64,000 bases of DNA, from NCBI GenBank assembly GCA_035079385.1, contig JAVHKY010000049.1, positions 372,001-436,000 of the forward strand, written 5' to 3'. Origin of the DNA: Aspidiotus rigidus. Lineage: Eukaryota > Arthropoda > Insecta > Hemiptera > Diaspididae. Made by a program: the position numbers and the translations under genes. Positions 11,590-24,230 of the stretch are shown piece after piece (position 1 is the stretch's first letter; every line of letters begins with the position of its first letter). The notes beneath the pieces were generated by a model. It was not told the DNA's origin. It did no database searches and saw nothing but the letters and a program-made list of their open reading frames with translations.

Positions 11590-13140
11590 GAGGGATGAAT
11601 AAGGAGTTACGGAGTTGGGTCAAGTTGGAGCAACAGGAGTTGCGTTGAACGGGTAATGGGGAAAGGGGGTTCAGATTCGCAATGAGGGCATGAGAGAGGC
11701 ATACGATGGGAGATGAGATAGGTGTGAGTGAGTCTGGTGTGGCCGATTCTGAGACGGGTGATGACTATTTCTTCTCTGCATGTTAACAGATTTGAAGAGT
11801 CCCATGGGATGGGAATATTTTTAATTTGCACTAGTTTGTTTGAGCGTGATTTGAGATTAGACGAATGAGTGAACCATACTTGAGTGAGGAATTTGTTGAT
11901 AGGTTGGAGAGATCCAAGCGTGAGGGGAGGAAAGAGCGGTTGACTGACAGGTTATGGGTTGCTAGTTTGGCTACTTTGTCGACATTTTCGTTTTCTGAGA
12001 TACCCTTGTGACCAGGTACCCAGATGAAGAATAATGGGATGGGGATGGTGTGAAAGGTGGCAGTAAGAGTGTGTACACGATTTATGAGTGGGTGGGGGTT
12101 GGATATTGCGTCAAGTGATGGTAGGGAGTCGGAAATGACTAAAAATTGGTTGAGGGGAAGACGGGAGGGTAAGTTGGTGAGGATGTGTTCTAAACAGCAA
12201 AACATTGCTTGTTATTCGGTGGTGAAGATGGATACGGTGTCGCGGTGTCGATGAGAGACTGTGATGTGACCTATTGAGTATGCGAAGCCGGTTTTGTTTT
12301 GATGTTTAGGTCCATCGGTGAAACATAAGGTAGGGTTGTGAAAGTAGTCAAGAATTTTGTTAAACTGTGCCTGGTATTCTTCGGAAGAAATTAGAAAACG
12401 AGGGAGGCGTTTTAGGTCGCGAATTATTTTGGGTGGAATAAAGAGTCGAGGAGGGGTTGAGGAAACGGTGTGGTTAAGACAATGGAACTTGAAGGGGCGT
12501 GCTAATTGGAGTTCGAGATTGGAGCGTAGATTGGTTATGTAGTTTCGATTGTGGTGAGGGTGGAATATGCGATGGTGGATGGGGATTTGAGGATATTGTA
12601 GGACAGTTGTGAGGAATTTGGTTGTTAGTTTGAGGCGTTAATAATGAAGTGGGGGAAGCCATAGTCTGCACAGAGGCTTTCAGTGGGACTGGCTCGGAAT
12701 GCTCCAGTAGCTATCCTGAGTGCGGAATTTTGGACATTGTCGAGTAGTTTTAAATGAGAGGGGGGGGGGCGAGAGCGTAAATGGGTGATCCGTAATCGAG
12801 GATAGATCGGATAAAGCTCTGGTAGAGGTGGAGAAGGATTTTCCGGTTACAACCTTCTCTAGAGTGGGAAAGGAATCTCAGGATATTGAGAGCTCGAATG
12901 CATTTTGATTTAGTTAGTTTGATATGGCGGATCCAAGAGTGACGGAGGCCAAGAACTTTAGTAGTTTTAACCTGTGGGATGGGGTAGTTAGCTATTCTGA
13001 GAGGGGGAAATTTAATGGTTTTTTGGCGTGGTTTTTGTTTAAATCTTGACGTCCGGAGACGTTCCCGATGGCAATTCCATAGGCCTAGGAACAAATGTTC
13101 ACTGATAAGATAATCATAAAAATACAGATCCAAAGAAAGC
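11590..13140 (-). mobile_element. Degenerate LINE with RNase H (I/Jockey-like), 5'-truncated
   Basis: Three minus-strand frames line up as the C-terminal half of a non-LTR retrotransposon ORF2. The first (12,750-13,133) is the RT thumb region with ALNILRFLSH and SILDYGSPIY. A frameshifted middle part follows. The second (11,831-12,205) is an RNase H domain with the block FIWVPGHKGISENENVDKVA. The third (11,607-11,831) is the C-terminal block TRLRIGHTRLTHTYLI followed by a CPHC motif. An RNase H of this kind is known from I-clade and some related LINEs. The polymerase active site and endonuclease are missing to the right of 13,140, so the copy is 5'-truncated and inactive. Confidence 0.8.
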
Positions 13141-13359
13141 GCATTTTTCGCTATTCTTCATTGATGGGGTTAAGGAAACTTATGTCTCAGAATCCACCAA
13201 AAGAACATAAAAAGGTGACATTCTTACGTCCTTATCGGACTTTATGACGTCATCAACAGACTTGAAATATTTTAAGTATCGACTAGCAGCGCACCACGTA
13301 TCGCCATGCAGTGCACTGTACCAAACCCATCCTGAGGTACACATACTTCATATATCACT

Positions 13360-13462
13360 CTGGTGAAACTCGAACTCGTCACCTTTCCAATAGGGAGTCG
13401 TTGATTAAACGAATACGTTCCTCAAGGTTACGGCTATCCATAATAAACGCGAAAAACGAATA
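13360..13462 (+). mobile_element. Short PLE N-terminal fragment, head of an inverted junction
   Basis: The + frame reads HLSNRESLIKRIRSSRLRLS, matching the start of the PLE-B coding region at 37,967. It then joins abruptly to the 3' end of PLE-C, which lies in the opposite orientation. Such inverted junctions are characteristic of PLE insertions. Confidence 0.6.
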
Positions 13463-15706
13463 CTCCGAAGGGAGAGTAAATAATGCAAACCGCAGAAAAA
13501 TATAAGACGACGAGCGCTTCGGTTAATAAACCATCTTCAAGCCTGAAATGAAAGCCACTGACGAACAGAAAAAAAGAGCAAGGTATTAAGATTGTCCAAA
13601 CGAGAAATCGCGGTGTGAGTCATAAACCAGTTCGATCAGGCCATCTTCCGGAATGTACGAGTTGAGTACAGTGATACCGTCGGTGTTTAGATGACGCATT
13701 ATCTGTATATGCTCGAGGGCGATGCGCTTACGATAGGAATTCTCCTTATGGAGGAGCTTTCCGGATCCCTCGCGGAAGCTGTGGCCACTGTTTATTAAAT
13801 GATCAGCAAAAGCTGACTCCCATAAGTGTCCCTTCTTCCAAGACTTCAGTTGCTCAGCTACTCTAACTTTCATTTGGCGGCTGGTCTCACCAATATTAAA
13901 GCCTCCACAATCCCCACATTCCAACTTGTAAACACCACTCCTCTCATCAACAGGTATGGGGTCCTTCAGTCTCACAAACAACCTCTCGACTGTGGTAGGG
14001 TTGTAAAACGCGGGTCCGGAGCCAAATGGGCGGAAGGCCCGACCCAATTGGAGGGAGAACTTCCCCCAAGAAAGGGAGACTGATCCAACGCAAACGGTGA
14101 TCACAGATTCTGTCTCGGGGGAGGGAGGGGGTGGAATCAAGAAGGCTCTTCGTAAATTTCCTCCGAACCATCACGTCAACATCGACATTGACCCCATTCA
14201 CTCTGGCCAGGTGTTTTATTGTGAGTAACTCTTTCTTGAAGGCAGACTGACTCGAAGGAATACGAGTCAGTCTGTGAACTAGGCTGTGAAAAGCAGCCAT
14301 CTTATGAGCAACAGGACCGAACGAACCACCATGGACTAAAACATCGGTCGTAGTATCTTTCCTGTAAATTCCAAACTTATGGATACCGTCTATTATAGAG
14401 ATCGATAAATCCAAAAAGTTAATGGAAAATACCCCTACTTCTAACGTAAATTTGATAGAAGGGTACCAGGAATTGAGATACCTCAGAAACTCACCAAGGA
14501 AATCTGGGGGACCAGTCCAGGTACATAGAACGTCATCAACGTACCTGTGTCAACAGTGAATATGATTAAGTAACACCTGGTTCGAGGAAAAGAGGTCAAG
14601 TTCAAACTTAGACATGAAAATTTCGGAGATGAGAGAGCCTAAAGGTGATCCAATAGGGATCCCTACTTCATCAGGAAACTCGAAAAATTTTCCTTCAAAT
14701 TTACAGTAGTTGGGGACCAGCAAATATTCAGAAGATCGGAAAATTCCTGAAGCTCATTGTGAGGAATATTGGGTTTGACGAGTAGCTCACCCATACGCTG
14801 GATAGTAGCAGCCTTAGGAATATTCGGTAACAAACCAACAACATCAAACGAGCAGATGGTCGTTCCTGGGGGAAGACTTACACTCTTCAGAACGTCAGTT
14901 AAAGAGGCCGAATTCAAGACCGAATAAGGAGATTCAAAATCAATGCGATTTTTGAACGAACGGTCGAGGAATTTGGCAAGGAGGTAGGTGGAGGAGGAGA
15001 TGAAAGAAACAACGGGTCGCATCGGGGTATTGTTCTTATGCATTTTGGGCAGCCCGTAGAGGAAGGGTGGTGAGGGGTTAGGAACAAGGAGGGCTTTTTT
15101 CAAAGCAGGAGTTATGATAATAGCCTCACTCCTGTTGATGACATTCCTAACTTCTTTAACTTGCTTAGGGAAGCTGAAATCCTCACTCTCTTCAGCACCA
15201 CACTGCTGGAGGACTTCATGGACCATGGAAGAATAGACGGATTTCTCCACCACCACAAATGCATTGCTCTTGTCAGCCTTGGTGACGATTAAATCTCCCT
15301 CTCTCATCTTCCTCTTCAACCCTTGAATCACTCCTCCAATTTATTACTCATGCGAGGGAGGGGGTTATTACGGACTAATTCGGCACAAACTTTCTGGGTA
15401 TTAAAACCAGGACTAATTTTAACCGCAAGATCCGCAACAATATTCGCCAAGGTTTCATCCTTCTTGAGGGGAGGTAAACTGAACTTCAAACCTTTCTCAA
15501 GGAGGGCAGTTTCGTCACTATTAAACACTACCTGACTATTATTTATGAGAGGGGGGATGGAATTTATGAACGACAACACAGTCACTCACCCCTTCCTTAA
15601 CCACCTCATCATTAACCTTCATTAGGGAGGAAAACTTCTTATTCTTCTTTTCCTTCAAGTTCACCTCAAACTTCCGACACTTTAAATTGACGTCCCGCAT
15701 AATGTA
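13463..15706 (-). mobile_element. Penelope-like element PLE-C, frameshifted
   Basis: A near-complete PLE on the minus strand, closely related to PLE-B. The order is: N-terminal block (15,328-15,600), LIVTKADKSNAFVVVEK and RT fingers (14,663-15,331), a region around 14,560 where the palm WHRYVDD motif is damaged, the thumb (13,947-14,414), and GIY-YIG plus C-terminus (13,586-14,140, ending HRDFSFGQS and TAA). At least three frameshifts separate these frames. The frame break after SNKLEE is shared with PLE-B. The 3' untranslated tail contains the GATG/stem/GAA motif near 13,516-13,540. The PLE protein would copy RNA into DNA and nick DNA; this copy cannot make it. Confidence 0.88.
13586..14140 (-). 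pseudogene. PLE-C GIY-YIG endonuclease domain
   Basis: 184 codons covering the linker and the GIY-YIG domain of PLE-C. Visible marks are RSGVYKLECGDCGGFNIGETSRQ (the expected Tyr of the second YIG is Asn here), Arg in the R-x-x-E helix, FADHLINSGHSF, and the terminal IPEDGLIELVYDSHRDFSFGQS. The natural TAA stop is preserved. The frame is separated from the RT frame by a shift near 14,100. The YIG to NIG change alters a core residue of the fold, so activity is unlikely. Confidence 0.8.
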
Positions 15707-16026
15707 CCCTATTTCGAACGTAAATTTGATGGAAGGCTACCAGGAATTGAGATACCTCAGAAACTCACCAAGGAGATCTGGGGGACCAGTCCAGGTACAT
15801 TGAACGTCATCTACTTACCTGTGCTAATAGTGAATATGGTTAAGTAACACCTGGTTCGAGGAAAATAGGTCAAGTTCAAACGTAGACATGAAAATTTCGG
15901 AGATGAGAGAGCCTAAAGGTGATCCAATAGGGATCCCTACTTCCTCAGGAAACTTTAAAAATTTTCCTTCAAAATTACAGTTGTTGGGGGTCTAGCAAAT
16001 ATTCAGAAGATCGAAAAATTCCTGAC
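15707..16026 (-). mobile_element. Short PLE reverse-transcriptase fragment
   Basis: A second minus-strand copy of the RT core segment (IPIGSPLGSLISE through the damaged YVDD region to the following block). It duplicates part of 14,450-14,750 and lies directly upstream of PLE-C's truncated 5' end. Both ends are abrupt and the frame has stops. Confidence 0.75.
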
Positions 16027-16244
16027 GTTACATGAGCATTCTCCTTCACCCGTTTTTTGGTGGTTGAAGAGGAACACGTCGCAGGATCATCCTTTTTTAC
16101 ACAGAATTACCGTTGGTGCTAGAAAGGCCACATGTCATATCAGATTTTCCCCTTTCCATCTTTTGTTTCTCCCGCCTGCGTTCAGCACATTCTGTCTTTC
16201 TCCACGACTCGTCTTCAAATATTAAAAATATACAAATAGTTTCT

Positions 16245-16715
16245 AAGTAATGGGCAAACGAGTGAAAGAAAAGCATGCAAAGTGAGGTTGAGTCTGTTTT
16301 TGCCTCATAACTTTCCTCAGACTCAGTGGATTCGAGTGATCAAAAAAGCATATAAAGGAGCTTGCTTTACTGAGTGTTCTTAAACTAAGATGAAGTAATA
16401 GACAAATATTTGTAAAAGGAAGAAATATGTAAGTAGTGAGGTTGAGTTGGTTGTTACCTCATAACTCTCCTAAGACTCGACGGATTTGAGTGATCAAAAT
16501 GCGTCTAAGACAGCAATTGCTTCACAATTGCTTCACTCAGTGTTCTTAGATTAAGATAATCTCTATACGTCAAGTGAGTAATAGACAAATGAGTAAAAGA
16601 AATGTGTGTGAGTAGTGAGGTTGAGTTGGTTGTTACTTCATAAGTCTCCTCAGACTCAATAGACTCAAGTGACATAAAAAGATTCATAACGAGCTTCATT
16701 TACCGAGTGTTTTGA
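16245..16715. repeat. Tandem repeat, three units of about 150-180 bp
   Basis: Each unit contains AGTAATAGACAAA..., GTGAGGTTGAGT, CTCATAACT...CTCAGACTC and a GAGTGTTCTTA block, in the same order. Unit starts are near 16,247, 16,396 and 16,577. Divergence between units suggests it is not recent. No coding sense. Confidence 0.6.
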
Positions 16716-16739
16716 GACCTTAATCAGCATTGTGCGATA

Positions 16740-18700
16740 ATCAGGGCCAGAGATACAGTTGTTCAACTTCATAGAACTCTCTTTTCAAGTTTATTTTAAA
16801 TAGAAGATCTAGGTGCTCATGAAATGAGAGAAACTATAGCGAGAACTTGGAGGGTGTAAGTCTATAGAAAATAATTGCGAGGCCCGAGCTGTTTTTTTAA
16901 TTGGAAAATGAGGGCATTAATCGTTCAAAGAAAATCGCTCGTTTTTCGCAGGTGAAATAAAGAAAACTCTTCAAATTTTCGGCTAATGGTTTTTGATTAT
17001 GATTTTTCAGTAGCACAGTGAAGTAATCAGTCAATTTTTCCATTAGCAGGTTCTTCTCTCTCGTCCAAATTCATGTGAGCTTGCTCTCGTTCAATTCAAA
17101 AATAGGTACGTTATTATCTACTCTACCCGATGAAGACGTATTCCTTTAAGGGGATCGAGAAAAATTATCGCTGTTTCACCGCAAAATGCAGACGAGTACT
17201 TTATAATTAAATGTTACCGCTCGGAGCTCTTCTCCGTACTTACTTGTTCGTCGTTATTTTCGAGTGAATAATACGAAGCACACCACTTAAAAAGCTGTAA
17301 ATTTTCTCACCGCTTGCCAATGATAATAACGTCGCAAACTTTTCGAATAAAGAATCAGCGCGCGAATATGGAGGAGGATGCGGGTGAGATTCATTTTTTT
17401 TTTTTTTTCAATAATAATCGATAGGCTCGAGATTTTTTCGAAATTAAATTTCTAATCGGTATAACGCAAGATGAATTTTCATTACCCATATTTCGCGTTT
17501 TCCGCGAGGGCTCGAATTCACCGTTGGTTTTCATTAAATCAGACCGCATTGCTTGTATTTTTCAGTTATGATGGTTATTCAGTCGTACTGGAGTCGTATT
17601 CATGTACGAAGGGTGTACAATACACTACTGACGGTGGAAAATATGACAATATATATTTCCTCTTCGTGTTCATTAAAAATCTCAGATTCAGCGTTATAGT
17701 ATTGTTCGTTTATTTCCATGGAAAAAATGGAAGTAGAGAATAACTTGCTTTTGTATACCGGCACTGTTCCCCACTGCATTTTTGTTTTCAATTTCGACTT
17801 AAACGCATCGCTGCAACATCAAACCATCACGCTTTGAAAGAACGTGTTGGTTACCCGCGGCACAGAAGAAATAAAAAAAAAAATAAATTCTTTATTTTCA
17901 CGTAGAATGAACACACGATAGCAATGATGAAGATATTATAATGATAAAAAAACCTCTAAACCGTTTCTGGTTAGGTGCTCGAATATACTGTAGGTTGTCT
18001 CAGTCTGAAAGCGCGGTGACGCCGAATTTCTGCAGGAACTTTCCTCTTTTCCGTGACAAGACTCTCGTGAGATATTGTCTTATTTATCTCGTTTCTTAAT
18101 TCTCTACCCTAGTGACAGACACACGTATGACTAATGAAAGTTCACAGTCGACCGCCATAACAATACGAGTTTCAAATGATCTACCCTGTGCTCAAATATA
18201 AATAATTCAAAACGATAATAAGATACTTCCTTATGATTGCGGAACGTCGCTTCCTCGATGATGGTAACATTATTACGACTAAATATGTCTCTCAAGCCTG
18301 ATTTCCCTAGTTGCAGTTAAAAAATTATGAATTTTTAATGTATGTATAATATCCGCCTCATGCATCTGAAGGAGTTCCTTCAACTCGCGTATACGTATAA
18401 GTTCAGAACAAACTCTTCACATTGAATCTTTCCAATCTTTCTCCTAATCATGAATACCTTACATATTGAAAATATTCTATTTGTACTCAGTGGAGAAAGT
18501 AATCGGTTTCTGTAGGCCCATACAGGTATGTTCAAAACTTCCCTCCTTTGGCACAATAAAATAACTTACAGTGCATGCGACCTGAAGTAAGAATCGTGCT
18601 ACCAAAGACAATCATCTCGGTAGAACTGGAAGCTTCGGAATTTTTTAGCGGGGAACCCACTATCCTTTTTGTTGGGGGTACTCTCAGGAGCGCGGGCGAT
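16740..18700. other. Intergenic or intronic DNA, no gene recognised
   Basis: AT-rich sequence with CpG-bearing words and short A/T runs. Short open frames such as 17,471-17,743 show no domain. I see nothing to annotate. Confidence 0.4.
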
Positions 18701-18704
18701 GACG

Positions 18705-18920
18705 TCACGGAGGGGGAGGGGGACTTGAAAAAATTTCGACTCTCGAGCTAATAAGATAGGAGCGGGACTTGGAAAAATTCCGACCTCCGAGCTGGGGGAC
18801 TTGGAAAAATTTTGACCCTCTAGCCTATAGCCATATATGATAGAAAGTGGACTTAGAAATATTCCTCCCTCCGAGCTATATATGATGGGAGGGAGACTTA
18901 GGAATACGACGGCTTCACGT
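18705..18920. repeat. Second cluster of the ~45-bp GACTTGGAAAAATTTCGAC minisatellite
   Basis: Four to five degenerate units of the repeat found at 9,478-9,790, including CTCGAGCTA and TATATATGAT words. Confidence 0.75.
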
Positions 18921-18954
18921 CATGATTTTCAGGACTTGGAAAAACTTCAGGCTC

Positions 18955-19625
18955 TAGGGGACTCGGGACAGTGGGTTCCCCGCTGCCATTGCAGTCCTGC
19001 CATGGCATCTAATTCTTCTTTTGGTGATTGTTGAGCCTTTGTAGGCCCTTGATAATTATAGCTGAGGAGGGAAGTCGATCGACTGCGCTGATCTGTGGGT
19101 ATCTTAAGTAGTGCTGTAGTCTTGTCAGTAGTCTGCTCCCTCGATAAGCTCTGGACCAGCGGTTCCCTCGGTGAAGGGCCTTCGCGAAGACCAGAACCCC
19201 AGAGGTCGAACCTCTTGCGATGGACTTGAGGGTAGAGATGGGCGTCATTATTTGAAGAGTTTCTTGATCGTGGGTCTCCCATGGTAATCGGCAACGGTCG
19301 AGTCGTGTATCGAGTGTTCTGTCACACAAATCCGAGGCGGAGAGTAGTCTCTCCGAATCAGGTGGTAGTGGACTGACGCTGTCCATGGAAAGTGGACCTG
19401 CATCGCAATTATGATATTGGTGAGTCCTTCAACCACCAAACTACTGCTAAATCGCTGGTGAGGACTCGACGTTAAGTGAAAAGTTAAGGGGAATTAACGA
19501 GAAAGTTCTATCAGGTGTGACAACCGGGACGAGAGCCTGGTTATGAGAAAATATAGAGATCTGGTCAAATCCCAGGGCTTACGGTGCGTGTAATTGCGAG
19601 TTAGGTAGGACCAGTAGGAACAAAT
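18955..19625 (-). repeat. Unclassified dispersed repeat, copy 1
   Basis: Read on the minus strand this matches 53,640-54,200 on the + strand across most of its length, sharing words such as ATTTGACCAGA, CGGTTGTCACAC, TAGAACTTTCT, GTGTGACAGAAC and CTTCAAATAATGAC. Open frames of 115 and 125 codons (18,947-19,294 and 19,009-19,386) show no recognisable domain and are not conserved as frames in copy 2. It may be part of a non-autonomous retroelement; the class is unknown. Confidence 0.65.
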
Positions 19626-20963
19626 TGCAGTTGTGCTCGAACGATTTAAAAAAAAAATTTTTTTTTATAGGACGTTCAATGGATGTGGCTCAACAGTAGA
19701 TTGAAACAGGTACAAGTGAAATTTCGAATACGATGGGTTGCATTCTCGATGGACGAGGCGCACTGGATATTTTATAGGGTTATACTTGTGTGTTGGACTG
19801 TAGAAGTTGTACCCTCCCACTCGACATATCAGGTGCAAATGATCTAATTCAGGAATAATATGGAAGTTCTATGAGCTCATTTCATTTGGTGTGGTGCGTA
19901 ATTATTCTATTTAGAATTCTTCTCTCTCTGCACCTTCATAATACGAGCGCATATTTGTACAACTTTTTCCGACACACTGACGGCAGAGGATGTAGCAGTA
20001 AGGACCAGCTTCACAACAACCACATCCTGAACTGCAAGAAGTTGCGCGGGTACACGAAATTGACTCAAATATCTCTGGAGGTGCTGTTGGAATCATAGTC
20101 GTGACTGAAACTTGATGAATATCTAGTCTCTGCCATCATTACTTTGTTCGGTTCTTTTGCCGTCCCAACCACTTTTTAATTTGGAGGAAGACACGAAATG
20201 TATGTTGACTATTCACTGCCTCTCTGGGTGGAAGACTCGAATTCAAACTTGGTTGGGATGGCAAATGAAGCCAACGAAGTCAAAAACTGAATACACATCT
20301 GGTTTCAAGACTACGAAGTAAAGTTGGTCTCTACTTCTCCACCCTCGCATCTGCTGTCAGTGAGCTGGAAAAAATTGTACACAATCATGTGAGGTCGTAT
20401 TATGAAGATGGAGAGAGTGAAGAAGACGAATTCTGAATAGAATAATCGTGTATCACACCATATAAGATGATTTTGGAGCTCCCGTCAGAGTTTCCATACT
20501 TTTCCGAAGTAGTTTATTCGTCGAGTGGCAGGGTAGAACTCCTACATACCATAAAGTAAAACTCCATTTCTTGAGGCATCACGTCACAAACAAACGAATT
20601 TTTCAATGCTTTCGAAAAAGTGATGAGCTTTGGCACGCTCTAGCGGCTTCACAAGGCTTCGTCACGAAAAAAGTCGTTGAATATTTTTGGCGGGTAATCA
20701 AATTTAGAATGTTTTTCCGATGTAATTTTTTTCTCCATATCCATGTTTAGGTAAATTATCGTAGAAAAAACAAATTTTACTCCCATGACCTTCTTCCCTT
20801 GTGGACGGAATTCCACCTTAAACGATATTCTCTCTTCATGTCACCTATACATTTTGATGCACTATTATCAATTCCAGAAAAGCCTGAGCTCGCGAGTCTC
20901 GACTCTAAAATCGAAATCTTGTGGAACGGGTCTCCTGTTGATTTTATCAAATTCATCACTTGT
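19626..20963. other. Non-coding stretch, no gene recognised
   Basis: It includes a short A10/T9 inverted run at about 19,649-19,668. No coding or element signature was found. Confidence 0.4.
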
Positions 20964-21192
20964 TGACATGTTCCATGTCTTTTTTCTCGCCGGACCCCAA
21001 TTTTGAAACTCGCGAGTACCCCCCTCCCCCCCCCCCCCCCCGTAAAGAGAAATCTCTACTCCGTGGGTAAGTCCCTCTTCCTATCATATATGGCTGGATA
21101 GTCGAAATTTTTCCAAGTCTCCTAGACTTGAATGGTCTCATACCATTCCAATACAACAGCGAGACAGGGGGCGAACTCGCAATAATTAATAA

Positions 21193-21223
<31 letters not shown>

Positions 21224-21630
21224 GTAAATAATATTAAATAATTAAATAATTAAATGAATAATTAATTAGATGATTAAATAATTAAATAATTAAATAATTA
21301 AATGAATAAATAATTGAATAATTAATATAATTAATAATTAGAAAATTTTCCAAGTCCCTCTTCCTATCATATATGGCTGGATAGTCGAAATTTTTCCAAG
21401 TCCCCTAGACTTGAATTGTCTCATACCATTCCAATACAACAGCGAGTTCGCGCTACCTCATATTTCTCATAGAAGACTTATACGACGCCAAGATAGGTAA
21501 AGGGGTAAACGAATAATATCTCACGAACACTTGACCTAGTAGAAGCCTAGAATGAAATATTTCAAGATGACTGATGAAATATAAAAGACATGGAACATGA
21601 TTTTCATTTATTTGGCTATGCCAGAAAATT
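20964..21630. mobile_element. TIR element E2, same family as E1
   Basis: Starts TGACATGTTCCATGTCTTTT, contains the poly-C tract, minisatellite words, a TAAA-type microsatellite core (about 21,180-21,335) and the shared segment CTTATACGACGCCAAGATAGG, and ends AAAAGACATGGAACATG plus the conserved 30-bp tail. Compared with E1 the order of internal modules differs slightly (an additional minisatellite block before the microsatellite). Confidence 0.7.
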
Positions 21631-21925
21631 CATCCATATTTATTAGTCTTGTATGTTTGGAAGGGATTCACCGCTCACTAATCTGTTTCCTTGGAGAGAT
21701 TTATTGATCTGTTACGAACCCTTTGTGCATGAAAGGGATCATTTTGAAGAAGACCGAATAGTAAATCATGGTGTAAACGTTGACAGAATCTCCATTTTGT
21801 GTTTCGAGGGGATTTGTCTCTCTATTAATTTGACTCCTGGGTACAGAGGAAATTGACCATTATCTTGGACATTTTCATAATGTTAGATTTAGAGCTGAAG
21901 GTCTTGAAACCTTATAGATATGTTT

Positions 21926-22073
21926 TGACATGTTCCATATCTTTTCTCTCGCCAGACCCCGATTTTGAAACTCGCGAGTACACCCCCCCTCCCCCCACGT
22001 CAAGAGAAATCTCTACCCAGTGGGTGATTCAGAAATTCGCGAGTACACCCCGCGTAATAATAATAATCAATAA

Positions 22074-22142
<69 letters not shown>

Positions 22143-22725
22143 AAATAATTAAATAATTAAATAATTAAATAAATAAATAATTAAATAAATAAATAATTCA
22201 ATAATTAAATGAATAAATAAATAAATAAGTAAATAAATAATTGAATAATTAAATAATTAAATAAATGAATAATTAAATAATTGAATAATTAATATAATTA
22301 ATAATTAGAAAATCTCTACCCCGTGGGTGATTCAGAAATTCGCGAGTACACCCGCGTAATAATAATAAATAATTAATTAATTAATTAATTAAATATTAAA
22401 TAATTAAATCATTAATTAAATAAATAAATGAATAAATAATTAAATAATTAATATAATTAATAATTAGTAAATCTCTACCCCTTGGGTGATGCAGAAATTC
22501 GCGAGTACACCCCGCGTAATAATAATAAATAATTAATTAATTATTAAATAATTAAATAAATAAATAAATAAATATTTAAATAATTAATATAATTAAATAA
22601 TTAAATAAATAAAAAATTAAATAATTAATATAATTAATAATTAGAAAATCTCTACCCCTTGGATGATTTGACATGTTCCATGTCTTTTCTCTCGCCAGAC
22701 CCCGCGTAATAATAATAATCAATAA

Positions 22726-22758
<33 letters not shown>

Positions 22759-22884
22759 AAATAATTAAATAAATAAATAATTAAATAATTAAATAATTGA
22801 ATAATTAAATAATTAAATAAATAAATAATTAAATAATTAAATAATTGAATAAATAAATAAATAAATAATAAAATGATCAAATAA

Positions 22885-22930
<46 letters not shown>

Positions 22931-23352
22931 AAATAAATAAATAATTAAATAATTAAATAAATAAATAATTAAATAATTAATATAATTGATAATTAGAAAA
23001 TTTCCTAAGTCCCTCTTCGTATCATATATGGCTGGATAGTCGAAATTTTTCCAAGTCCCCTAGACTTGAATTGTCTCATACCATTCCAATACAATAGCGA
23101 GACAGGGGGCGAACGAGCGGAGCGAGTTCGCGCTACCTCATATTTCTCAAAGAAGACTTGAATTTTCTCAAACCATTCCAATACAACAGCGAGATCGCTC
23201 GTTCGCCCCACCGAAAGTTGATACCTCAAAATATAGAACACCCACAATTACCTCAAAATATATCTCATACAAGACTTATACGACGCCAAGATAGGTAAAG
23301 GGGTAAACGAATAATATCTCACGAACACTTGACCTAGTACAAGAATTAATAA

Positions 23353-23392
<40 letters not shown>

Positions 23393-23846
23393 ATTAAATA
23401 ATTAAATATTTAAATAATTGAATAATTAAACAATTAAATAAATAAAGGCTGGATAGTCGAAATTTTTCCAAGTCCCCTACACTTGAATTGTCACATACCA
23501 TTCCAATACAACAGCGAGACAGGGGGCGAACGAGCGGAGCGAGTTCGCGCTACCTCATATTTCTCATAGATGACTTGAATTTTCTCATACCATTCCAATA
23601 CAACAGCGAGATCGCTCGTTCGCCCCACCGAAAGTTGATATCTCAAAATATAGAACACCCACAATTACCTCAAAATATTTCTCATACAAGACTTATACGA
23701 CGCCAAGATAGGTAAAGGGGTAAACGAATAATATCTCACGAACACTTGACCTAGTAGAAGCCTAGACTGAAATATTTCATGATGACTGATAAAATATAAA
23801 AGACATGGAACATGATTTTCATTTATTTGGCTATGCCAGAAAATTT
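21926..23846. mobile_element. TIR element E3, expanded by internal duplications
   Basis: The outer ends match E1 and E2. Inside, the module CTCTACCCCGTGGGTGATTC...CGCGAGTACACC followed by TAAA/AATT microsatellite repeats at about 22,005, 22,310, 22,473 and 22,650, and a second internal left end (TTGACATGTTCCATG) lies at about 22,668. The right-hand unique segment is itself duplicated (about 23,000-23,340 and 23,440-23,846). This points to nested insertion of family members or replication slippage. Confidence 0.65.
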
Positions 23847-24029
23847 AATAACTACAATATGACCAAGTTACAAATTCAATCAAGCAAAACTTTTTCTTTC
23901 TTGTGACATCACTTGTGATTTGCTTCCTGTATTTAAAGGAAATTTACCACTCAATTAATTTTCCTCTTTGAGTATTGTGAGAATCCTACCAATTTTCATG
24001 TGAGTGGCGCTCTCTTTCTGGGCGAGGAA
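23847..24029. other. Short non-coding stretch
   Basis: AT-rich DNA without recognisable features between element E3 and the PLE fragment. Confidence 0.3.
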
Positions 24030-24230
24030 AACAACGCTCAGACGCCGAAAAATGAGCAGCAACGTTGTAGAAATTGGCCTAATTTGAACTTGTTTATGTA
24101 CTTGTGCTCTTCGATTCGTATTTCTACGGGCCTTTCTGTTTGCCCGATATTGTTTGTATGCGATTCTGTATAGACATCTTCTTTCATCAAGAAGGGATCT
24201 GATGGAAATAACTCTTCCAAAGTGAAATAA
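24030..24230 (-). mobile_element. Small degenerate GIY-YIG fragment of a PLE
   Basis: The minus-strand 60-codon frame contains NNIGQTERPVEIRIEEHKYI, which fits the IGxTxRxxxxRxxEH segment of PLE GIY-YIG domains. Nothing convincing flanks it. It is a relic of an old insertion. Confidence 0.55.

Noticed and set aside
22080..22980. Long TAAA/AATT tracts considered as a replication origin or matrix attachment region
   Set aside because: They are microsatellite expansions inside E-type elements; AT-richness alone does not support either role.
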